Assembly: GCA_903920145.1 (NCBI GenBank)
Contig: CAIXKV010000215.1
Coordinates: forward strand, 1-40,185
DNA: 40,185 nt
Source: an uncultured Rhodospirillales bacterium
Lineage (GTDB): Bacteria; Pseudomonadota; Alphaproteobacteria; Azospirillales; Azospirillaceae
Reading direction: 5' to 3'
The position numbers were made by a program, and so were the translations under genes. Under the pieces are notes generated by a model, which searched no databases, was not told the origin of the DNA, and saw nothing but the letters and a program-made list of their open reading frames with translations. Positions within the stretch are counted from its first letter, which is position 1. Each line of letters begins with the position of its first letter. Below are positions 35,439 through 40,185 of this stretch, piece by piece.

Positions 35439-36095
35439 TCACCATGATAACCGGAGGCTCAAGCTTTCGCTGTCGGACTGCTCCCATGTCACAATCATGC
35501 AATAATGCGCTGCGAATCGACCCGTGATGGCAGCATGGACAGCGCGTGAACTCGCCTCTCGAGTCTGCCAATCGGTTAGAGCTGTAGCCATGTCCGGGAG
35601 CCAATTCACCGTGCGACCCGTGACGGTAACGGTAGCCGACCCGGTCGTTACCGTTCCGTTGCCGGCCACAGTGACCACACCTCCCAGAGGGATGGTTTCG
35701 ACGGCCAAAACCACCAAATTCAAAAGCAGCCGGCCTAACCCTGGTCGCGCGGCCAGTTTGTCTTCGGGGTGACCGGCAGGCCAGTGCAGAGTCGTCCGCC
35801 CACCATCCAGCCAATCCCGAGCGGTTTCGCGCACATCGGCAAAGCTGCTCGCGTCTCGACCGGCCCGGCCATAGGCCAATCGGAAGAGCCGCAATCGCCG
35901 GGCCCCCTGTTCGGCGCTGTGGCCGATCAGGTCTAGCGCGTGATCATCGCCACGGGTTCCTTCTGCTTCACTGATCAATTCCACTCCGTTACGAATGGCT
36001 CCGATCGGGCCCGCCATGTCGTGGCACAGCCGGGAACAAACCTGTTCCAGCAGTTCCATTGACAGGACAACACCGGCCTCTGGTTCCCGCCTCAT
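35439..36095 (-). CDS. chpT: Histidine phosphotransferase ChpT-like
   Basis: ChpT relays phosphate from the hybrid kinase CckA to CtrA and CpdR in alphaproteobacteria, controlling the cell cycle or motility. The protein of about 218 residues has the phospho-His motif in VCSRLCHDMAGPIGAIRNGVELI (about 19-41), the first helix of the DHp-like domain, followed by the FRLAYGRAG segment and a degenerate ATPase-like C-terminal domain (about 90-215; GLGRLLLNLVVLAVETIPLGG). I start at the ATG at 36095, because GGGGAG lies 5 bases before it; an adjacent GTG at 36098 is also possible. It lies 27 bases after the S49 peptidase gene on the same strand, so they may share a transcript. cckA and ctrA are not in the window. 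Confidence 0.88.
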   Translation of the reverse strand: MRREPEAGVVLSMELLEQVCSRLCHDMAGPIGAIRNGVELISEAEGTRGDDHALDLIGHSAEQGARRLRLFRLAYGRAGRDASSFADVRETARDWLDGGRTTLHWPAGHPEDKLAARPGLGRLLLNLVVLAVETIPLGGVVTVAGNGTVTTGSATVTVTGRTVNWLPDMATALTDWQTREASSRAVHAAITGRFAAHYCMIVTWEQSDSESLSLRLSW

Positions 36096-36122
36096 CACGT
36101 CTCCCCAAAAGCATAGCGAGAT

Positions 36123-37022
36123 TTAAAGGCCATGACGGGCCCACCACGAGCGCTCTTCCAGTGCCGCCAGAACACCTCCAATACCCGTAGCAACCCAATC
36201 AACCGGAGCCCTGCCCCTAGCCAGCCCGGTTCGTCCACCCAAATCCAAACGCAACCACCCACGCGACTCGGTCACCGGACGCAAACGGACCTTCGGACCG
36301 AAACGCTCCTGCAACTTAGAAGAAAGGTCGCCGAGTCCATCCACCAATCCCAAAGCCATCCCTCGCCGCCCGGTCCAAAACTCACCCGAGAATAATATAT
36401 GCTCACGGCCTTCATCGTCCAGCCCCAGACGATCCCCCCGCCGATGCCGAACCATTTCCTTGAAACTCTCGTGAATCTCGACCTGAATCGCTTTCAAGCG
36501 CTCCAAATCGTCGGGGCTTTCCGGTTGGAACGGATCCAGCATCAGCTTACGCTCGCCTGCCGTATGCACCCGCCGCTCGATCCCGTGACGAGCGATCAAA
36601 TCCTGGAACCCAAAACTGGCGGAAATCACTCCGATCGAGCCGACAATGGAATTTTCATCGGCATAAATCTCGTCTGCCGCACAAGCCAGCCAATAGCCGC
36701 CAGAAGCCGCCACATCTTCAACAAAAGCCAGCACCGGCACTTTTTTCTCGTCGGCCAGAGCCCGAATCCGCTTGGCGATCAAGGCCGACTGAACCGGAGA
36801 GCCCCCTGGAGAATTGATCACCAGCGCCACCGCTGCCAACCGTGACGGCGCAAATGCCCGTTCCAGCAACGGCGCCAGCCCCCGGATTGTCAGCCCGCCT
36901 CGCATGGCGGAATCGACCCCAATCACCCCAGCCAACCGAATCACCGACACCGTCGGCGGCCCACGCCACCATTTCCGACACCGCGCAACAAGCGAAGAAG
37001 CGCCCGCGAACAGACTCGCCAT
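36123..37022 (-). CDS. S49 family signal-peptide peptidase (SppA-like)
   Basis: The 299-residue protein is a short S49 peptidase, a membrane-associated serine protease that degrades leftover signal peptides or membrane proteins. It shows VALVINSPGGSPVQSALIAKRIRAL (about 65-89), the nucleophile Ser in VEDVAASGGYWLACAADEIYA (about 101-121), NSIVGSIGVI, and the likely catalytic Lys in HTAGERKLMLDPFQP (about 152-166). A basic N-terminus with a hydrophobic start replaces a long anchor. The C-terminal part includes LVDGLGDL. A GGGGGAT ribosome-binding site precedes the ATG. It is followed closely by chpT. Confidence 0.93.
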   Translation of the reverse strand: MASLFAGASSLVARCRKWWRGPPTVSVIRLAGVIGVDSAMRGGLTIRGLAPLLERAFAPSRLAAVALVINSPGGSPVQSALIAKRIRALADEKKVPVLAFVEDVAASGGYWLACAADEIYADENSIVGSIGVISASFGFQDLIARHGIERRVHTAGERKLMLDPFQPESPDDLERLKAIQVEIHESFKEMVRHRRGDRLGLDDEGREHILFSGEFWTGRRGMALGLVDGLGDLSSKLQERFGPKVRLRPVTESRGWLRLDLGGRTGLARGRAPVDWVATGIGGVLAALEERSWWARHGL

Positions 37023-37100
37023 GTCCCGAATCCCCCTGATAGCAGTAAAGGTTGCAATGCTTTTGGGAGCGTTCCCCTTGTCGGCCCGCCTCTTTAACTT

Positions 37101-37940
37101 TCACAGATCCAGCCCACGGCCCCCGCGTAACACGGCGTCCGCTTCGGCCGTAAAACGCCCATCGCCTTCATGCAGCACCAAACCCGGCGCCAGCCGAGCC
37201 GGTGATGCTGCACCGCGTCGTCCCGTCACCAGAATACGCCGGGCCGCGACCCCGGTCCGTGGCCAAACCGGAAACAGCACCAAGGCCCCAAAGTCCTTAT
37301 GCATCAATGCCAAGACTTCGTCCAGCCGATCGGCCCGATGGATCAGGGTCAGAACCCCGCGCGGTCGCAACGCCAGCGCCGCGCAACGCAACCATGCTGC
37401 TAACCCGGCCTCGCCCTCGCCATTGGCGACGGCTCGAGAGGGATCGATGGCCCGTGTGTGGGCGCCGGCCCGCATGTAGGGCGGATTCGCCATGACTCGG
37501 TCAAACGAGCCGGGTTTCAGGGGAGAACGGGCGACATCTCCAACCACCACCGAGACCCGTCCGTCCAAAGCGTTGTCGGTGATGTTGGCGGCCCCCAAGG
37601 CCGCCAACTCGAGTTGCAGCTCGAGTCCAACCACGCAAACCTTGGGAACCCGCGTCGCTAGGCATAAAGCCGCCCCTCCAACGCCGGTTCCCAGGTCCGC
37701 CACCCGTTCGCCGGGCGTTGCGGCGGTGGCTGCCGCCAACAAAACCGCATCCACCGCAACCCGATAGCCCCGGCGCGGCTGCCTTAACCGAACCAAGCCA
37801 TTCAACAGCGCATCATTGGAAACCCCGTCTGATGACGAGTCCCCGGCTTTTTCGGAAGATTCAGTCAAACTGGTGTCCGGGGGACACGCCTTAACTCGGG
37901 ACAACGGCCCCTGATCGGTGGTACGAAGCATTTCCTGCAT
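37101..37940 (-). CDS. TrmN6-like SAM-dependent methyltransferase (tRNA1Val adenine-N6 type)
   Basis: The protein of about 279 residues has LRQPRRGYRVAVDAVLLAAA, the SAM-binding VADLGTGVGGAALCLA, VVGLELQLELAALGAANI and the adenine-specific catalytic motif NPPYMR, followed by the RAIDPSRAVANGEGEAGLAAWLRCAALAL block. This matches the family of E. coli TrmN6 (YfiC), which methylates A37 of tRNA1(Val). The reading frame is open to 38198, but the upstream part overlaps the divergent synthase gene and lacks family resemblance, so I start at the ATG at 37940; 37931 is also possible. The first 50 residues are a variable polar lead. The exact target is inferred. Confidence 0.85.
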   Translation of the reverse strand: MQEMLRTTDQGPLSRVKACPPDTSLTESSEKAGDSSSDGVSNDALLNGLVRLRQPRRGYRVAVDAVLLAAATAATPGERVADLGTGVGGAALCLATRVPKVCVVGLELQLELAALGAANITDNALDGRVSVVVGDVARSPLKPGSFDRVMANPPYMRAGAHTRAIDPSRAVANGEGEAGLAAWLRCAALALRPRGVLTLIHRADRLDEVLALMHKDFGALVLFPVWPRTGVAARRILVTGRRGAASPARLAPGLVLHEGDGRFTAEADAVLRGGRGLDL

Positions 37941-37991
37941 TTCATGCCGTTGCGCACCGGCAGCGCGCTTGACCCTGGGAGTGTGGTCGTT

Positions 37992-39095
37992 ATGCTCGCC
38001 CTGCCGAGAGCTGTCGTCATTGACCGTATGGTGGAGACCGAGTTGGCGGTTGTAACGAATTTGGACCCGAAGCGACACGAGGCGCCCTTGCCCCAGGCCC
38101 CTTCGACCCCGGCCCCGTCGACCCCGCTGGACGCCCTCGCCGATCTGGTTGCCGATGACCTCTTGGCAGTCAACGAGCTGATTGTCCAGCGCATGCATTC
38201 ATCCGTCGAGATGATTCCGCGCTTGGCCAGCTATATCGTTTCGGCGGGCGGAAAGCGGCTGCGTCCTTTGCTGACCCTGGCTTCGGCACGTCTGTGCCGC
38301 TACACCGGGGATCGCCACCTGGGCTTGGCCGCTGCGGTGGAGTTTATCCACACCGCGACTCTGCTGCACGACGATGTGGTGGACGAAAGCAATTTGCGTC
38401 GGGGCTTGGCTTCGGCAAATGCCGTGTTCGGCAATAAGTCCAGCGTGCTGGTCGGGGATTTCCTGTTCTCACGAGCCTTTTTGCTGATGGTCGAGACCGG
38501 CTCGTTAGAGGTTCTGCGCATCCTGTCCCAAGCGTCGGTGGTGATCGCTGAAGGCGAAGTGCTTCAACTTCAAACCACCAACGACACCAACACCACCGAA
38601 GAATCCTATCTTGAGGTCATCTGTGCCAAGACGGCGGCCCTGTTCGCGGCAGCCTGCCGGTCTAGCGCGGTGGTGGCGGGGCGACCAGAGGCAGAAGCCG
38701 CCGCTCTTGACGACTATGGCATGAATCTCGGCATCGCCTTCCAGTTGGTGGATGACGTGCTGGATTATTCGGCGCTCCAAGCCCGGTTGGGAAAGACCGT
38801 CGGGGACGACTTCCGGGAAGGCAAAATCACATTGCCCGTGGTTCTGGCCTTCCGGCGCGGCAGCGAAGAGGAGCGGGTTTTCTGGCGGCGAGTGCTGGAA
38901 GACACCGAACAGACCGAAGGCGACCTCGATCACGCGATCCGACTGATGACCCAACACAGGGCCTTGCGCGACACCATGGACCGGGCGCGCCAATACGGCA
39001 CCCTTGCCCGTAACGCCCTCAGTGGGTTCGACGACAGCCCCGAGAAGCGCATTTTGCTAGAGATCATCGACTTCGTGATTGATCGGGAATACTGA
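37992..39095 (+). CDS. Polyprenyl diphosphate synthase (IspB-like, long-chain)
   Basis: This trans-prenyltransferase builds the long isoprenoid side chain of ubiquinone (or a related quinone) from farnesyl diphosphate and isopentenyl diphosphate. It shows GGKRLRPLLTLASA, the first Asp-rich motif LLHDDVVDES, GDFLFSRAF, and the second Asp-rich motif FQLVDDVLDY, followed by GKTVGDDFREGKITLPVVLA, all typical. I start at the ATG at 37992, with GGGAG ten bases before it; the in-frame ATG at 38028 (MVETELAVVTNLDPKR) is an equally fair choice. The stop codon at 39093-39095 overlaps the first bases of a dispersed-repeat copy. Divergent from the methyltransferase gene. The chain length cannot be read from sequence with confidence. 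Confidence 0.92.
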   Translation: MLALPRAVVIDRMVETELAVVTNLDPKRHEAPLPQAPSTPAPSTPLDALADLVADDLLAVNELIVQRMHSSVEMIPRLASYIVSAGGKRLRPLLTLASARLCRYTGDRHLGLAAAVEFIHTATLLHDDVVDESNLRRGLASANAVFGNKSSVLVGDFLFSRAFLLMVETGSLEVLRILSQASVVIAEGEVLQLQTTNDTNTTEESYLEVICAKTAALFAAACRSSAVVAGRPEAEAAALDDYGMNLGIAFQLVDDVLDYSALQARLGKTVGDDFREGKITLPVVLAFRRGSEEERVFWRRVLEDTEQTEGDLDHAIRLMTQHRALRDTMDRARQYGTLARNALSGFDDSPEKRILLEIIDFVIDREY

Positions 39096-39240
39096 TACCG
39101 GCGGAGCCATGACGCTGACACATTGCCGGTCCTCGGGCCGCGACGGTGGTTCTGCGTCCTCGTGGACGCGAAGCCAAGGACGCGGACGCGCCCGCCCGGC
39201 GTCTGAGGGCGCCGCAGACGTGTCAACGTCCAAGGCCAAT
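39094..39240 (-). repeat. Dispersed multi-hairpin element, diverged (copy H)
   Basis: In minus orientation the copy carries hairpin I (CCTTGGACG / CGTCTGCGG on the minus strand, loop TTGACA, with one mismatch and two wobble pairs), II (GGGCGC GTCC GCGTCC with one G-T), III (CGTCC/GGACG), a damaged IV and a diverged V. The start overlaps the stop codon of the polyprenyl synthase. It is the most diverged of the long copies, yet stem I is largely kept by different bases. Confidence 0.85.
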
Positions 39241-39308
39241 GAGCCCCTGCCCGATCCCCTCGCCTTGAAGAAGCGTCCCGAATAATGGCCCAACAGTCGT
39301 AAAAGTCC

Positions 39309-39337
39309 TTGCGGTGAGCCGGAGAAGCCGTTATACA
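39309..39337 (+). promoter_or_regulatory. Sigma-70-type promoter of tRNA-Pro
   Basis: TTGCGG (39309-39314) and TATACA (39332-39337) are separated by exactly 17 bases and lie 18 bases before the tRNA. This matches a strong housekeeping promoter for a stable RNA. Confidence 0.75.
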
Positions 39338-39354
39338 CCCGTCTCACCGGCGGT

Positions 39355-39431
39355 CGGAGAGTAGCTCAGCCTGGTAGAGCACTGCTTTCGGGAGGCAGGG
39401 GCCGGAGGTTCGAATCCTCTCTCTCCGACCA
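39355..39431 (+). tRNA. tRNA-Pro (anticodon CGG)
   Basis: The acceptor stem CGGAGAG / CTCTCCG is a perfect 7 bp. The anticodon stem CTGCT / GGCAG closes the loop TTCGGGA, giving anticodon CGG, which reads CCG (proline). The T arm GGAGG TTCGAAT CCTCT is regular, and ACCA is encoded at the end. The 77-base length is normal. It has its own promoter and a terminator. Confidence 0.97.
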
Positions 39432-39442
39432 GATCTTTTCAA

Positions 39443-39474
39443 GGGCTTCCGGGAAACCTCGGGAGCCTTTTTGG
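39443..39474 (+). terminator. Rho-independent terminator of tRNA-Pro
   Basis: GGCTTCCGGG and CCTCGGGAGCC pair (one G-T and loop AAA) and are followed by TTTTT. It lies 12 bases past the tRNA. Confidence 0.8.
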
Positions 39475-39648
39475 TTTTCTGGGGCCGTATCGCGCCCACT
39501 CGCCGGATGGAAATCAACGCGCGCGCCAGCACCCCGGCTCAAGTTTGCGATCACGGCGGCGGCGATGGCGATACGACGATGCAGATCGGGCGGTAGCGCC
39601 TGTGGATGGATCGAAAAATCGTGCTACCCTTAAGGCCGAAGGTGAGCG

Positions 39649-40185
39649 ATGGCGGCGGTGGCGTTCGATACCTACAAGATGGTCAAGCGGCTTCGTGAGT
39701 CGGGGTTCACCGACGTGCAGGCTGAAGCCGTCACGGCGGCCGTCCAGGAGGCTGGCTCAGTCGATCTGTCTCACTTAGCGACCAAGGAAGACGCGGCCAC
39801 GGTCAAGACCGAGGTCGTCGCTGTAAAGGTCGACGTCGCTGCGGTGAGAACCGAAGTCGCCGCTGTGAAGACCGATGTTGCTGCGGTCAAGACCGAAGTC
39901 GCCGCTGTGAAGACCGATGTTGCTGCGGTCAAGACCGAAGTCGCTGCGGTCAAGACCGAAGTCGCCGCTGTGAAGACCGATGTCGCTGCGGTCAAGACCG
40001 AAGTCGCCGCTGTGAAGACCGATGTTGCTGCGGTCAAGGCCGAAGTTGCCGCTGTGAAGACCGACGTTGCTGCGGTCAAGGCCGAAGTCGCCGCTGTGAA
40101 GACCGATGTTGCTGCGGTCAAGGCCGAAGTCGCCGCTGTGAAGACCGATGTTGCTGCGGTCAAGGCCGAAGTTGCCGCTGTGAAG
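39649..40185 (+). CDS. DUF1640-like (CCDC90 family) coiled-coil protein, 3' end outside the window
   Basis: The frame is open for all 179 codons to the window edge. It starts MAAVAFDTYKMVKRLRESGF, followed by TDVQAEAVTAAVQEAGSVDLSHLATKEDAA, which resembles bacterial DUF1640/CCDC90 proteins: small coiled coils normally ending in a membrane helix. From residue 52 it is a run of heptads of the form VK(T/A)(E/D)VAA, 18 complete repeats so far, with Val and Ala at positions fit for a coiled coil. AAGGTGAG precedes the ATG. The usual C-terminal membrane helix would lie beyond the window. The opposite strand is also open (Thr/Ala/Val/Ser repeats), but it has no start signal and is a shadow. The function is unknown. 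Confidence 0.8.
   Translation, partial: MAAVAFDTYKMVKRLRESGFTDVQAEAVTAAVQEAGSVDLSHLATKEDAATVKTEVVAVKVDVAAVRTEVAAVKTDVAAVKTEVAAVKTDVAAVKTEVAAVKTEVAAVKTDVAAVKTEVAAVKTDVAAVKAEVAAVKTDVAAVKAEVAAVKTDVAAVKAEVAAVKTDVAAVKAEVAAVK
39802..40185 (+). repeat. 21/42-bp tandem repeat encoding heptads
   Basis: Eighteen 21-bp units and part of another are visible. They mostly alternate as VKTEVAA and VKTDVAA pairs (42 bp). From the twelfth unit the first type changes to VKAEVAA (ACC to GCC) and then repeats regularly, showing that recent expansion copied a pair. The array runs off the window. Confidence 0.95.

Noticed and set aside
35224-35505. A 93-codon frame between cheA and chpT
   Set aside because: It overlaps the 58-codon frame in another phase and the 3' end of chpT on the opposite strand, and its first part has Trp/Arg/Pro-rich, non-protein-like composition.
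37941-38198. An N-terminal extension of the TrmN6-like methyltransferase
   Set aside because: The extension is antisense to the start of the polyprenyl synthase, is Arg/Gly/Gln-rich, and matches nothing in the methyltransferase family.
39355-39431. An integration (att) site at tRNA-Pro with a genomic island downstream
   Set aside because: I see no repeat of the tRNA 3' end, no integrase and no island genes within the 750 bases that remain in the window.
39771-40163. Open frame on the minus strand encoding Thr/Ala/Val/Ser repeats
   Set aside because: It is the complement of the 21-bp heptad array. The plus strand has a family-like start, a ribosome-binding site and a sensible coiled-coil pattern, whereas the minus frame has none of these.
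39802-40185. CRISPR array
   Set aside because: The units are contiguous, in phase with codons and have no unique spacers, so this is a coding tandem repeat.

Overview
The window looks like chromosomal DNA from a GC-rich alphaproteobacterium, most likely in the Rhodospirillales. The reasons are the secB/fxsA/Tim44-like group, mnmG-rsmG-parA-parB, a TsaE fused to a sugar-kinase-like domain, ChpT, a carB-greA pair, DUF6489 and acetoacetyl-CoA reductase. Two perfect parS sites lie within 4 kb of parAB, so the segment is probably near the replication origin. I cannot name the genus from sequence alone.

Layout: 1-2.3 kb holds tandem copies of a dispersed repeat, secB and fxsA on the minus strand, and a divergent Tim44-like gene. 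2.3-9.9 kb is a minus-strand block of parB, parA, rsmG, mnmG, a quinone oxidoreductase and a YyaL-like thioredoxin-domain protein, with the two parS sites flanking the oxidoreductase gene. 10-13.7 kb runs on the plus strand: DUF6489, a 2Fe-2S ferredoxin-like protein, mnmE and the TsaE-kinase fusion. 13.9-22.4 kb holds prpE, a Cache-HAMP chemoreceptor, phaB and a two-gene ABC transporter (ATPase with an AAA-associated tail, and a duplicated permease). 22.8-27.3 kb has a small secreted protein, carB and greA. 27.5-29 kb is nfeD-qmcA. 29.2-34.9 kb is a complete chemotaxis operon, cheA-cheW-cheY-cheB-cheR, with a hybrid CheA carrying a receiver domain. 35-39.1 kb holds small-gene remnants, chpT, an S49 peptidase, a TrmN6-like methyltransferase and a polyprenyl diphosphate synthase. 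The right end has tRNA-Pro(CGG) with a clear promoter and terminator, then a DUF1640-like coiled-coil gene that leaves the window inside a 21/42-bp tandem repeat.

Functional groups: chromosome segregation (ParA/ParB/parS), tRNA modification (MnmE, MnmG, TsaE), rRNA methylation (RsmG), propionate and polyhydroxybutyrate carbon metabolism (PrpE, PhaB), chemotaxis (one receptor plus the Che operon), and envelope quality control (QmcA/NfeD, S49 peptidase, SecB).

The most striking unexplained signal is a dispersed element of about 145 bp made of five consecutive hairpins. Full or partial copies occur at 1-228, 12586-12641, 13643-13866, 22497-22641 and 39094-39240. Copies differ by paired substitutions that keep the stems, so the folded structure appears to be conserved. 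One copy is read in frame as the linker of the TsaE-kinase fusion, another fragment supplies that protein's last residues and stop codon, and a third overlaps the stop codon of the polyprenyl synthase. Several usual gene neighbourhoods are broken in this window (mnmE apart from mnmG, carB without carA, the kinase without a following murU), and some of the breaks lie beside these copies.
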